NCBI GenBank assembly: GCA_017429285.1
Contig: JAFRPF010000016.1
Span: 1 to 64,000 of the forward strand
Source of the DNA: Bacilli bacterium
Lineage (GTDB): Bacteria; Bacillota_I; Bacilli_A; RFN20; CAG-826
Reading direction: 5' to 3'
DNA length: 64,000 bases
Shown here: one piece after another, positions 42,176-50,681 of the stretch
Position numbering within the stretch: position 1 is the first letter of the stretch
Layout: the number at the start of each line of letters is the position of its first letter
The notes under the pieces: generated by a model
The model's database searches: none
Seen by the model: only the letters and a program-made list of their open reading frames with translations
Told to the model about the DNA's origin: nothing
Translations under genes and position numbers: made by a program

Positions 42176-42670
42176 ATGAAAATTAATCGCGCTTTATTAT
42201 CTTTTGGAAATAGCAAAACTTTCACCGAAAGTATCGATTTTTCATCATTAACTTTTGATGGTTCTCATATTAGAAAAATTGAAAGTTGCGAAGCTACAGT
42301 TATCGCTACAGATTATGATGATATACTTCGTATCGAAGTGAAGATTGATGCCAAAGTCATCGGTATTTGTGCTTATACATTAGAAGATGTAGAACTTAGT
42401 ATTAAAGCCGAAGATGAATTAACATTTTCTGATGATGAAAATGATCAAGATAGCTATTATGAAAAATCAAATATCATTGATTTAGATGAATATATTCTTG
42501 GCATCTTACTCGCTAATGTACCAGTGAGAATTATCAAAAAAGGCGCAAAACTCCCCCAAAATGGTAAAAATTACCGAGTGATGAGTGAAGACGAATACGA
42601 AAAAGAAAAAGAGAAAAAGCACGATCCAAGATTTGATATTTTGGACACTGTCGAATTTGATGAAGATTAA
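42176..42670 (+). CDS. yceD: YceD/DUF177-family protein
   Basis: 164 residues starting 2 nt after pheT. The middle and end (IIDLDEYILGILLANVPVRI, then NGKNYRVMSEDEYEKEKE) match DUF177, a family linked to large-ribosomal-subunit rRNA accumulation and usually encoded next to rpmF (L32). The zinc-like cysteines of some members are absent, and rpmF does not follow here: a terminator does. Function inferred from family. Confidence 0.8.
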   Translation: MKINRALLSFGNSKTFTESIDFSSLTFDGSHIRKIESCEATVIATDYDDILRIEVKIDAKVIGICAYTLEDVELSIKAEDELTFSDDENDQDSYYEKSNIIDLDEYILGILLANVPVRIIKKGAKLPQNGKNYRVMSEDEYEKEKEKKHDPRFDILDTVEFDED

Positions 42671-42702
42671 ATAAAATAACACTCTGTGTTAAATTAACTA
42701 AT

Positions 42703-42737
42703 AGGACGGGAAATATATTAAACCGTCCTTTTCTTTT
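42703..42737 (+). terminator. Rho-independent terminator
   Basis: Stem AGGACGG / CCGTCCT with a 13-nt AT-rich loop and a T-rich tail; ends the pheST-yceD operon. Confidence 0.85.
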
Positions 42738-42759
42738 AATTTTCTTTTATAAAAAACAC

Positions 42760-42824
42760 TTGCGAATATCGCGTTAAAAAACTTATAATTTTGTTACCAA
42801 GTGGAAGAAAGTGGGAGAAAGTGG
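42760..42824 (+). promoter_or_regulatory. mraZ promoter with three MraZ boxes
   Basis: TTGCGA (42760-42765) and TATAAT (42784-42789), 18 nt apart. Directly after the expected start of transcription come three copies of (A)AAGTGG with a 10-bp period, beginning at 42799, 42808 and 42818. They match the AAAGTG-type MraZ box described for Mollicutes. The third copy also overlaps the ribosome-site position (GTGGAAG before ATG 42830), so MraZ binding would affect its own transcription and perhaps translation. Confidence 0.8.
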
Positions 42825-42829
42825 AAGAT

Positions 42830-43261
42830 ATGTTTTTTGGAAGCTATGTTCATAATCTCGATAATAAAGGCCGCTTAGTCATTCCTAGCAAGATGAGAGA
42901 AGAATTAGGTTATAAAGCCTACATCTTGAAAGGTTTCGATGGCGCTCTTTCCATTTATAAAGAATCGGAATTCACTAGATTAGTCGAAGAAATTAAATCC
43001 CTTCCCTTTCATAAACGAAACTCTCGTGCTTATTTAAGAGTTCAACTCGCTTCCGTTTGTGAACTTGATATCGATAAACAAGGTAGAGCCCTTTTGCCAA
43101 CATCTTTATTAGCCAAATATAAGATTGGCAAAGAAGTCATTGTGATAGGAGCTTTAGACCACATCGAAGTGTGGAATGTCAAAGATTATCAAGAATATGA
43201 ATCTAACGCTGATAAATCATTCGAAGATATCGCCGAAGATTTAAATGATAAAGAAGACTAA
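42830..43261 (+). CDS. mraZ: Transcriptional regulator MraZ
   Basis: 143 residues from ATG 42830, the usual MraZ length and start (MFFGSYVHNLDNKGRLVIP). Two AbrB-like halves are visible; the second contains ELDIDKQGRALLP. MraZ binds tandem boxes upstream of its own gene and controls the division cluster. Next gene rsmH starts 1 nt after the stop. Confidence 0.95.
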   Translation: MFFGSYVHNLDNKGRLVIPSKMREELGYKAYILKGFDGALSIYKESEFTRLVEEIKSLPFHKRNSRAYLRVQLASVCELDIDKQGRALLPTSLLAKYKIGKEVIVIGALDHIEVWNVKDYQEYESNADKSFEDIAEDLNDKED

Positions 43262-43262
43262 T

Positions 43263-44189
43263 ATGGGGAAACATATTCCTGTATTGTTAAAAGAAACCAT
43301 TGAAGGTTTAAATATTAAACCTGATGGCATATATCTCGATCTTACTATCGGTAGAGGTGGACATTCTGGAGAAATCTTAAAAAGATTAACAAGTGGTCAT
43401 CTATATGGAGTAGATCAAGACCAAGAGGCGATAAACGAAAGTGAAAAATATCTAAAAACTATCTCTAGTAACTTCACTCTCGTTCATTCCAATTTCTCCT
43501 ATATCGATGAGATATTAAAGAATCTAAACATCAAATACGTCGATGGCGTACTAATGGACCTCGGCGTCTCCTCTCCTCAATTCGATGAAGGATATAGAGG
43601 CTTCTCTTATAGAGAAGATGCTCCATTAGACATGCGTATGGATCAAAGAAATGATCTCACCGCATATAAAATTGTCAACACCTATACTCTTGATGAGATA
43701 TTTAAAATCATTCGAGATTATGGTGAAGATAAATTCGCTTATTCGATCGCTAAAAACATCGTTAAATATCGCGAAAATAAACCGATAGAAACAACCTTCG
43801 AATTAGTGGAGATTATTAAAAGAAGTAAACCGGAAAAGGAATTACGTAAAGTCGGACATCCTGCTAAGCAGGTATTCCAGGCATTAAGAATCGCTGTTAA
43901 TGACGAACTTAACGTCTTAACTAATACATTAGATAAAGTCTTAAAACATTTAAGACCAGGTGGTGGAAGACTAGCGGTCATCACCTTCCATTCCTTAGAA
44001 GATAGAATTACCAAAAATTGCTTCAAAGAAGCATCTATCGAAGAAGGAAACCGATATGACTTCCCAATTAAAGGGGAAGAAAAAGAATATCGACTTATTA
44101 ATCGTAAACCGATTATCGCTAGTGAAGATGAAATAAAGGAAAACCACCGTTCAGTAAGTGCAAAGCTAAGAATTATTGAAAGAAAATAG
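43263..44189 (+). CDS. rsmH: 16S rRNA (cytosine1402-N4)-methyltransferase
   Basis: 308 residues from ATG 43263. Motifs: HIPVLLKETIEGL at the start, LTIGRGGHS (SAM-binding), LMDLGVSSPQFD, RGFSYREDAPLDMRMD and VITFHSLEDRITK. It methylates C1402 in the 16S rRNA decoding site. Second gene of the mraZ operon. Confidence 0.97.
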   Translation: MGKHIPVLLKETIEGLNIKPDGIYLDLTIGRGGHSGEILKRLTSGHLYGVDQDQEAINESEKYLKTISSNFTLVHSNFSYIDEILKNLNIKYVDGVLMDLGVSSPQFDEGYRGFSYREDAPLDMRMDQRNDLTAYKIVNTYTLDEIFKIIRDYGEDKFAYSIAKNIVKYRENKPIETTFELVEIIKRSKPEKELRKVGHPAKQVFQALRIAVNDELNVLTNTLDKVLKHLRPGGGRLAVITFHSLEDRITKNCFKEASIEEGNRYDFPIKGEEKEYRLINRKPIIASEDEIKENHRSVSAKLRIIERK

Positions 44190-44206
44190 TGAAAGGAGGA
44201 AGCGGC

Positions 44207-44446
44207 ATGGTCATGAAAGACAAGTTGGTCAAAACCAACCACAAAGGCATCTACTATATTTTTAAAAGAAGCTCCATTGTTTTATTTGCTTTAGCTTCCT
44301 TAACTTTTGCCATTGCTGTTCCAACCTACATTGTTGCTAATTCAAAAGCGAAAAAGACCAATGTTTTAGCGGAAGAAAAATCTTCTGAAGTGGTGGAAAA
44401 TGATTCTAATGAGGAGGAAAACGAATATGTTAGCTACAATGGTTAA
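44207..44446 (+). CDS. Small single-pass membrane protein in the ftsL position
   Basis: 79 residues from ATG 44207 with AAAGGAGG at 7-nt spacing. A basic cytoplasmic N-terminus, one transmembrane helix (about 22-44) and a Lys- then Glu-rich tail. Size, topology and position after rsmH fit FtsL/DivIC, but the outer part is too short for the usual coiled coil. FtsL-like by position only. Confidence 0.6.
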   Translation: MVMKDKLVKTNHKGIYYIFKRSSIVLFALASLTFAIAVPTYIVANSKAKKTNVLAEEKSSEVVENDSNEEENEYVSYNG

Positions 44447-44657
44447 AAAATATAATGCGATCTTCTCTTTATGGTTAGCAGTGGTTATCGCTATAGTTTA
44501 TATCTTCGGTAGTGAATTAGAGAATAATTTACTTCTTGGAATCATCTATTCACTTATTTCTATCTTATTTATTAGCAATATCATTGCCTTAGTAAGTGGT
44601 GTAAGAGAGAAGAAAAATAGAGCTATTAAAACCACACAAAATTATCGAAATTATTAG
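44427..44657 (+). CDS. Small two-helix membrane protein
   Basis: 76 residues. The ribosome site GAGGAGG and the start lie inside the end of the previous gene (20-nt overlap), so translation is probably coupled. Two transmembrane helices (about 10-27 and 35-57) and a Lys/Arg/Asn-rich cytoplasmic tail. No family recognised. Position between the ftsL-like gene and ftsA suggests a division-related membrane role in a cell lacking wall synthesis; that is inference. Confidence 0.6.
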   Translation: MLATMVKKYNAIFSLWLAVVIAIVYIFGSELENNLLLGIIYSLISILFISNIIALVSGVREKKNRAIKTTQNYRNY

Positions 44658-44679
44658 TCGGAAAAAATAGTATCAAAAT

Positions 44680-44720
44680 AGTAGCAAATTAGTAGATTAT
44701 ATCGAAATTGCTACTTTTTT
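44680..44720 (+). terminator. Rho-independent terminator
   Basis: Stem AGTAGCAA / TTGCTACT with a 20-nt AT-rich loop and a T run; it separates the mraZ operon from ftsAZ. Confidence 0.8.
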
Positions 44721-44741
44721 ATTAACAATTATTGTTAATTC

Positions 44742-44770
44742 TTGTATCATGTTTTAAAAGTTATTAAAAT
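44742..44770 (+). promoter_or_regulatory. Promoter of ftsA-ftsZ
   Basis: TTGTAT (44742-44747) and TAAAAT (44765-44770), 17 nt apart. Transcription would begin near 44777, after the upstream GTG at 44774, which argues against that start codon. Confidence 0.5.
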
Positions 44771-44791
44771 AAGGTGAATTTGGTAGAAAAA

Positions 44792-45994
44792 ATGGAAAAA
44801 ACAGTCGCCGCAATTGAATTTGGTAGTAAAAAATTAAAACTTGTTGTCGGGTATGAACTCGATGGACAAGTTTATGTTTTATATGCTTTAACTAAACCTT
44901 ATGGGCATATCGTTGATGCTGGAACAATTATCGATCAACAAAAATTGATTCAATCTATTAATGATGTGAAGTTCTTTTCTGATCCTGCAGCAAAGCTGAA
45001 GGTTTCCATTTCTGAAGCTTTATTATCCTTACCTCCATTTGGATTAGAAGTTTTTGAAACCACACAAGTAACAACAGTTATATCTGATGAAGCTAAGATT
45101 GGTAATTTAGATATTAGAAACTTATATGCCTTAATTAAAAATGGGGCCTTACCTTTAAACAATCAACTTATCGACGTTGCTCCAGAAAGATTTATTCTTG
45201 ATCAAGGTCGTTCTTTCTTAAGACCTCCTTTAGGAGAAACTTCTTCTACTTTAACCATTCAAGCGAAGATTCATACATTACCAAAACGTATCAATGGTGA
45301 ATATGAAGCGGTTATGGCGGGTGCTAATTTAAATATTAAACGTTCAGTGGTTGCTCCATTTGCGGCGGCAGAATTATTAAGTAGCTATGAAGATTTACCT
45401 AGTGATTATCTACTTGTAGATATCGGATCTAATATAACCACCGTATCTTTAATTGGAGATAAACAGTTATATGCTTCTAGATTCTTTGAATGGGGTGGAG
45501 ATTCTATCACTGAAAGAATTATCGAAACATTTAATATTAATGAAAATGATGCTGAAAAATATAAGATCATGTACGGCATTGATAAGCGTGAAATGAATTT
45601 CAAAGCTCCTATCTGCACTACAGATGATGGTGAAGGACATGAAATTAAACACTACGCTGATGAATTAAATTCTATTATTAAAACGGAATTAGATATCTTC
45701 TTAAAACAATATAATGCTGTCTTAGAAGATTTATTAAAACCATATGATAAAACTACTAGATCATTACCGATGGTATTAATCGGTGGAGGTAGTAGACTTA
45801 ACGGATTGGTGGAATATATTGAACCAAAGGTTCAAAGTGAAAAGGTTATCCCGGTGTTACCAAGAACATTAGGAGCCAGAAACCCCACATTCACCAACTG
45901 TTTAGGAATGATATTAGCCCATTATAAATATCCAAATGTCTATGATGAAACTCATCCACGTGTTGGATCATTAACTAGAGAAGAAAATAAATAA
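44792..45994 (+). CDS. ftsA: Cell-division protein FtsA
   Basis: 400 residues from ATG 44792 (TTG 44780 and GTG 44774 are alternatives; the promoter favours the later ones). Actin-like ATPase fold: AAIEFGSKKLKLVVG, the SHS2 insertion with SISEALLSLPP, DYLLVDIGSNITTVSL and the second phosphate loop VLIGGGSRLNG. It tethers FtsZ to the membrane in other bacteria. The C-terminal membrane helix is not obvious: the end is a Glu/Arg/Thr-rich segment. ftsZ follows after 14 nt. Confidence 0.9.
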   Translation: MEKTVAAIEFGSKKLKLVVGYELDGQVYVLYALTKPYGHIVDAGTIIDQQKLIQSINDVKFFSDPAAKLKVSISEALLSLPPFGLEVFETTQVTTVISDEAKIGNLDIRNLYALIKNGALPLNNQLIDVAPERFILDQGRSFLRPPLGETSSTLTIQAKIHTLPKRINGEYEAVMAGANLNIKRSVVAPFAAAELLSSYEDLPSDYLLVDIGSNITTVSLIGDKQLYASRFFEWGGDSITERIIETFNINENDAEKYKIMYGIDKREMNFKAPICTTDDGEGHEIKHYADELNSIIKTELDIFLKQYNAVLEDLLKPYDKTTRSLPMVLIGGGSRLNGLVEYIEPKVQSEKVIPVLPRTLGARNPTFTNCLGMILAHYKYPNVYDETHPRVGSLTREENK

Positions 45995-46008
45995 AGGAGG
46001 TAGCGAAC

Positions 46009-47121
46009 ATGGAAAATTATGATTTAGATAATTTTGAACCCGCAGCAAAAATTGTGGTCATCGGTGTTGGTGGCGCAGGTAATAATGCGGTCAATCGTAT
46101 GATTGATGAAGACATTCAAAATGTTGATTTTTATGTCGCTAATACCGACAAACAAGCCTTATCTACTAGCAAAGCTAGAAATAGAATTATTTTAGGTGAA
46201 GAGATTACTGGTGGTTTAGGTGCAGGGGGAGAACCAGAAATTGGTGAAAAAGCCGCTGAAGCAAGCGCTGATACCATTAAAGAAATCGTGAAAGATGCTA
46301 ACATGGTCTTCGTCGCTGCTGGTATGGGTGGAGGTACTGGTACAGGTGCTGCCCCAGTCATCGCCAAAATTGCTAAAGATGCTGGCGCCTTAGTTGTTGC
46401 TATCGTTACTCGTCCATTTACTTTTGAAGGTAAAAAGAGAGTGGTTAATTCCATTGATGGCTTAAATAAATTAAGAGCGAATGTCGATAGTATTATCGTA
46501 GTTAGTAACGATAAGTTACTAATGACTTCCGGTAACGCTCCTATCTCTCAAGCTTTTAACGAATCAGATAATGTTTTAGCTCAGTCTGTTAAAACAGTTG
46601 TTAATCTAATCTTATTACCTGCTGTTATTAACTTAGACTTCGCGGATGTGAAAGCGACTTTAGCTAACGCTGGTGTTTCCTTGATCGGATTTGGTATGGG
46701 AAGCGGACCAAATAGAGCTAAAGATGCCGCTAACGCTGCTTTATCTTCCCCATTATTAGAAGCCTCTATTACTGGAGCTAGAAGAGCGATTGTTTCTGTC
46801 ACTTGTGGTCCAAATGTGAGCTTATTTGATGCCCAGGATACTGTTAACCTTCTTATTGATGCAAGCGGTCATGATATTGATGTCAAATTCGGTGTAGCGA
46901 TTAACGATCAACTTACCGATGAAATTATTGTCAGCGTTATCGCTAGCGACTTTGAAGAAGAAACTGATTTCTCTCAACCCTCAATTCTTAACGCTCCGGC
47001 TAGAGAACATGAAGAATTCTTTAAGAGCGCTCAGGTCGAAGAAAAAGCTCCTAAAGAGGAAGAAAAAAAGGAAGAATCAATCTCTGATGATTCCATCTTA
47101 CCAAGTTTCTTAAAAGACTAA
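46009..47121 (+). CDS. ftsZ: Cell-division GTPase FtsZ
   Basis: 370 residues. GTP-binding GGAGNNAVNRM, tubulin signature GGGTGTG (107-113), T7-loop region INLDFADVK, then a Glu/Lys-rich linker (about 325-360) and the C-terminal peptide ILPSFLKD for FtsA binding. Forms the Z ring. AAAGGAGG precedes the ATG. Keeping FtsA and FtsZ without wall genes matches Acholeplasma-like bacteria. Confidence 0.98.
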   Translation: MENYDLDNFEPAAKIVVIGVGGAGNNAVNRMIDEDIQNVDFYVANTDKQALSTSKARNRIILGEEITGGLGAGGEPEIGEKAAEASADTIKEIVKDANMVFVAAGMGGGTGTGAAPVIAKIAKDAGALVVAIVTRPFTFEGKKRVVNSIDGLNKLRANVDSIIVVSNDKLLMTSGNAPISQAFNESDNVLAQSVKTVVNLILLPAVINLDFADVKATLANAGVSLIGFGMGSGPNRAKDAANAALSSPLLEASITGARRAIVSVTCGPNVSLFDAQDTVNLLIDASGHDIDVKFGVAINDQLTDEIIVSVIASDFEEETDFSQPSILNAPAREHEEFFKSAQVEEKAPKEEEKKEESISDDSILPSFLKD

Positions 47122-47139
47122 TTAATTAATAAAATAATT

Positions 47140-47167
47140 AGAGTGGCGTAAGTCACTCTTTTTTTAT
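47140..47167 (+). terminator. Rho-independent terminator
   Basis: Stem AGAGTG / CACTCT (loop GCGTAAGT) with a long T run, after ftsZ. Confidence 0.87.
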
Positions 47168-47170
47168 TTT

Positions 47171-47202
47171 CCCATTTATGCGAAAATAAATGCATATATG
47201 GG
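47171..47202 (+). promoter_or_regulatory. Hairpin in the ileS upstream region
   Basis: CCCATTTATGC / GCATATATGGG, 11-bp arms with one mismatch and a 10-nt A-rich loop. There is no T tail, so it is not a terminator. The 120-nt gap is too short for a T-box. It could be an operator or an mRNA leader hairpin for ileS. Confidence 0.45.
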
Positions 47203-47242
47203 CAACTAAGCCTATTGATTATTATCAAGGGGTAACACTTCT

Positions 47243-50008
47243 ATGGATTATAAAGATAGTTTATTGATGTTAAAGACTGACTTCGAGATGCGTGGTAACC
47301 TCGCTATCAAAGAACCAGTTTTAGTGAAAAAATGGCAAGAAGAGAATTTATACGAAGAAATGAATCTCAATCGTAAAGATGCCAAAGAATTCGTTTTACA
47401 TGATGGTCCTCCCTACGCTAACGGCGATATGCACTGTGGTCATATGTTAAATCGTGTCTTAAAAGATTTCGTTATTCGTTATAAAAATATGCAAGGATTT
47501 AAAACTCCATTTGTTTTTGGTTGGGATACGCATGGTTTACCAATTGAAAACCAAGTGACTAAATCCGGTGTTAATCGTAAAACTACCCCAATATCGGAAT
47601 TCCGTAAGAAATGTGAAGAATATGCTTATAAACAAGTCGAAAAGCAAAAAGAACAGATTAGAAGACTTGGTTTAGTGGGTGATTTTGATCATCCCTATTT
47701 AACACTTCAAAAAGAATTTGAAGCCAAGCAAATTGAAGTCTTCGCTAAGATGGCTTTAAGAGGTTTAATTTATAAAGGATTAAAGCCTGTTTATTGGTCA
47801 CCAAGTAGTGAGTCCGCTTTAGCGGAAGCTGAAATTGAATATAAGGATGTCACAAGCCACTCCATCTATGTAGCTTTCCCAGTTAAAGATGGAAAAGGTG
47901 TGGTTGATAACGATGCTAGTTTGATCATTTGGACCACAACTCCTTGGACATTACCAGCTAATTTAGCGATTTCCGCTCACCCAGACTTTGTCTATGGTTT
48001 ATATCAAACCAGCCGTGGTAAATTTGTCTTCTTAAAAGAATTTGAAGAGAAATTAAGTGAAGAATTATCTTTAGGTGAAGTGAAATTATTAAAGACATTT
48101 AAAGGCAGCGATTTAGAATTTGTGGTTTGTAAACATCCATTTTATGATCGTGATTCTTTAGTGATTGTGGGCACTCACGTCACAAATGATGCTGGTACTG
48201 GTTTAGTTCATACCGCTCCTGGACATGGTGTGGAAGACTATCAAGTTTGTTTAAAATATCCAGGAAGAGGACTTGAACCATATTGTCCAGTTGATGAACA
48301 TGGTTACATGATGCCTGGTACTGGTGAAGGTATTGAAGGCTTATTCTATGAAAAAGCAAATGATGCCGTATTAGAGATCATCACTAATAATGGTACATTA
48401 TTAAAACACGAAACATTCGTTCACTCCTATCCACATGACTGGAGAACAGGTAAACCATTAATCTTTAGAGCCACCAATCAATGGTTCTGTTCAATTGAAC
48501 CAATTAGAGAAGAAACTTTAAAGATTATTCATGACACTAAATGGTTCCCATCTTGGGGTGAAACCAGAATGGTTAATATGATTAAAGATCGCGCTGACTG
48601 GTGTATTTCTAGACAACGTGCTTGGGGTGTCCCAATTCCTATTTTCTACGCGGAAGATGGAACTCCAATTATTGAAAAAGAAGTTTTTGATCATGTTGCG
48701 AAATTATTTAGAGAACATGGTAGTAATATTTGGTATGAAAAAGAAGCTAAAGAATTATTACCAAGTGGATATAAAAATGAACATTCACCTAATGGTGAAT
48801 TCACTAAAGAAAACGACATTATGGATGTCTGGTTTGATTCTGGCTCATCCTGGTCTGGTGTCTTACAAAATAGAGGTATTAAATATCCAAGCGATTTATA
48901 TTTAGAAGGTAGTGACCAATATCGTGGTTGGTTTAACTCTTCATTATTACTTTCTGTTGCTACCGAAGGTAAAGCCCCTTATAAAGCTGTAGTGAGTCAT
49001 GGTTGGGTTTTAGATGAACATGGAGAACAGATGCATAAATCTAAAGGTAATGGTATCGATCCTACTAGCATCGCTAATGTTTATGGTGCTGATATCTTAA
49101 GACTTTGGGTGGCAAGTGTAGATTATCAACAAGATGTTCGTATCGGTAATAATTTAATTAAACAAGTCGCTGAGCAATATCGTAAGATTAGAAACACTTT
49201 AAAATTTATCTCTTGGAACTTAGCGGATTTTGATATTAAAGAAAGCGCGACAAGTTTTGAAAAGATCGATTTAATCATCCTAAATAAACTAGATGAATTA
49301 TCTAATAGTGTTATCGAATTCTTTGATCGATATGATTTCTCATCAGCGATTAATCAAATTATGACATTTATGTCATCTGATCTTTCCAGTTTCTATTTAG
49401 ATATCAATAAAGATATCTTATACTGCAATGAGAAAAATTCTATTAGAAGAAAACAAGTCCAAACCGCTTTATATAGAATCGCGGAAACATTATTAAGATT
49501 ATTAAATCCAATTCTTCCATTTACCATGGATGAATTTAACAATAATTTACCTGGTAAAAGAAGTAAAAACGTTCAATTCCTCGATTATCCAAAATATAAG
49601 GATTTAGGCGATAAGGCTATTAAATTAGATGAAGAATATGAATTAATCAAAGCTCTTAGAGGAGATGTCTTAAAACGCCTCGAAGAAGCGAGAAGTCAAA
49701 AGATTATCGGTAGTGGACAAGAAGCTAAAGTCTTATTATCTATAGTCGAAGATAAAGAAAAATATAATAACTTATTTAAAGATTTATCTTTAAAACAATT
49801 AGCTAATCTCTTCGTTGTTAGTGAAGTTGTTATTAAAGATGATTTATCTAGCGAACCATTAACTGTTTCTAAAGTGGAAGTCATCCATCATGAAGGACAT
49901 TTCTGTTCTAGATGCTGGAATTATGAAGATGACGCGATAAAGCAAGTTGATGGTACATATTTATGTAAACGTTGTCAGGAGGTCATTAGTAAACATTATG
50001 GATCTTAA
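47243..50008 (+). CDS. ileS: Isoleucyl-tRNA synthetase
   Basis: 921 residues, normal length. HIGH motif in the HCGH form (residues 64-67) after DGPPYANGDM, connective editing domain with TTTPWTLPANLA, the KMSKS site as MHKSKGN (from residue 597), and a C-terminal zinc ribbon (CSRCW and YLCKRCQ), so it is the bacterial type with the Zn end. Charges tRNA-Ile. AAGGGG precedes the ATG. Its 3' end overlaps lspA by 11 nt. Confidence 0.97.
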   Translation: MDYKDSLLMLKTDFEMRGNLAIKEPVLVKKWQEENLYEEMNLNRKDAKEFVLHDGPPYANGDMHCGHMLNRVLKDFVIRYKNMQGFKTPFVFGWDTHGLPIENQVTKSGVNRKTTPISEFRKKCEEYAYKQVEKQKEQIRRLGLVGDFDHPYLTLQKEFEAKQIEVFAKMALRGLIYKGLKPVYWSPSSESALAEAEIEYKDVTSHSIYVAFPVKDGKGVVDNDASLIIWTTTPWTLPANLAISAHPDFVYGLYQTSRGKFVFLKEFEEKLSEELSLGEVKLLKTFKGSDLEFVVCKHPFYDRDSLVIVGTHVTNDAGTGLVHTAPGHGVEDYQVCLKYPGRGLEPYCPVDEHGYMMPGTGEGIEGLFYEKANDAVLEIITNNGTLLKHETFVHSYPHDWRTGKPLIFRATNQWFCSIEPIREETLKIIHDTKWFPSWGETRMVNMIKDRADWCISRQRAWGVPIPIFYAEDGTPIIEKEVFDHVAKLFREHGSNIWYEKEAKELLPSGYKNEHSPNGEFTKENDIMDVWFDSGSSWSGVLQNRGIKYPSDLYLEGSDQYRGWFNSSLLLSVATEGKAPYKAVVSHGWVLDEHGEQMHKSKGNGIDPTSIANVYGADILRLWVASVDYQQDVRIGNNLIKQVAEQYRKIRNTLKFISWNLADFDIKESATSFEKIDLIILNKLDELSNSVIEFFDRYDFSSAINQIMTFMSSDLSSFYLDINKDILYCNEKNSIRRKQVQTALYRIAETLLRLLNPILPFTMDEFNNNLPGKRSKNVQFLDYPKYKDLGDKAIKLDEEYELIKALRGDVLKRLEEARSQKIIGSGQEAKVLLSIVEDKEKYNNLFKDLSLKQLANLFVVSEVVIKDDLSSEPLTVSKVEVIHHEGHFCSRCWNYEDDAIKQVDGTYLCKRCQEVISKHYGS

Positions 50009-50681
50009 AAACATTTGGCCAAAAGTATTAAAAGGATTGAAGTGGTTCTTCTTTTCCTATATCTGGTTATTCATCCTCTTTTTAGTGGTGGATATACTCA
50101 CTAAACAAGCGGTGGTGAATTATTTTAGAAGCCATGATAACCCTATTGTTTTAATTGGTAGTGCCTCAAAACCATTTTTACAAATCTCCTATTCTATTAA
50201 CACAAATGCGGCGTTTGGATTTGGTATGGAAAACCCGGTGGCAAATCGTGTTTTATACTGTGTAATCGCCTTTATTGGTTTTGGTTTAATATTAGGTTTT
50301 TATATTTGGAAAAATAAAAAGATCAATAGCTTAGTCAAAGCATGTTTAATGCTCATGTGTGTCGGCGCGGTTGGTAATTTAATCGATCGTTTGTTCTATT
50401 CCACAGATTTCTTACATTATCCATATAACGGTGTTGTCGACTGGATTGACTTCATCGGTATCTGGCCTTTTATCTTTAATATCGCAGATAGCTGTGTGGT
50501 TATTGGTGTACTTATCTTAATCGTCTATTTAATCGTTGATGAGGTTAAAGAGATGAAGAGAAAAAGAAGCCTAGAAATTCAAGAAACTAACGGCAAAGTT
50601 CTTTCTAAAGAAGAACAATCTAGACTTGAAAAAGCTCAAACAAAAGAAGCCTCAAAAGAAGAAGAACAAGTTAAAGAATAA
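49998..50681 (+). CDS. lspA: Lipoprotein signal peptidase
   Basis: 227 residues from ATG 49998; family members are usually about 150-170. Four transmembrane helices carry the two catalytic motifs, VGNLIDR (D130) and FNIADS (D164), of this aspartyl peptidase. The first 20 residues and the last 45 (Lys/Glu/Gln-rich tail) are extra. It cleaves prolipoproteins before the lipid-modified Cys, needed here for at least nine lipoproteins in this window. AGGAGG lies inside ileS about 14 nt before the start, so translation is likely coupled. Confidence 0.93.
   Translation: MDLKNIWPKVLKGLKWFFFSYIWLFILFLVVDILTKQAVVNYFRSHDNPIVLIGSASKPFLQISYSINTNAAFGFGMENPVANRVLYCVIAFIGFGLILGFYIWKNKKINSLVKACLMLMCVGAVGNLIDRLFYSTDFLHYPYNGVVDWIDFIGIWPFIFNIADSCVVIGVLILIVYLIVDEVKEMKRKRSLEIQETNGKVLSKEEQSRLEKAQTKEASKEEEQVKE

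Noticed and set aside
42791-42829. Upstream TTG start for mraZ
   Set aside because: It would translate the MraZ boxes; the family start MFFGSY begins at ATG 42830.
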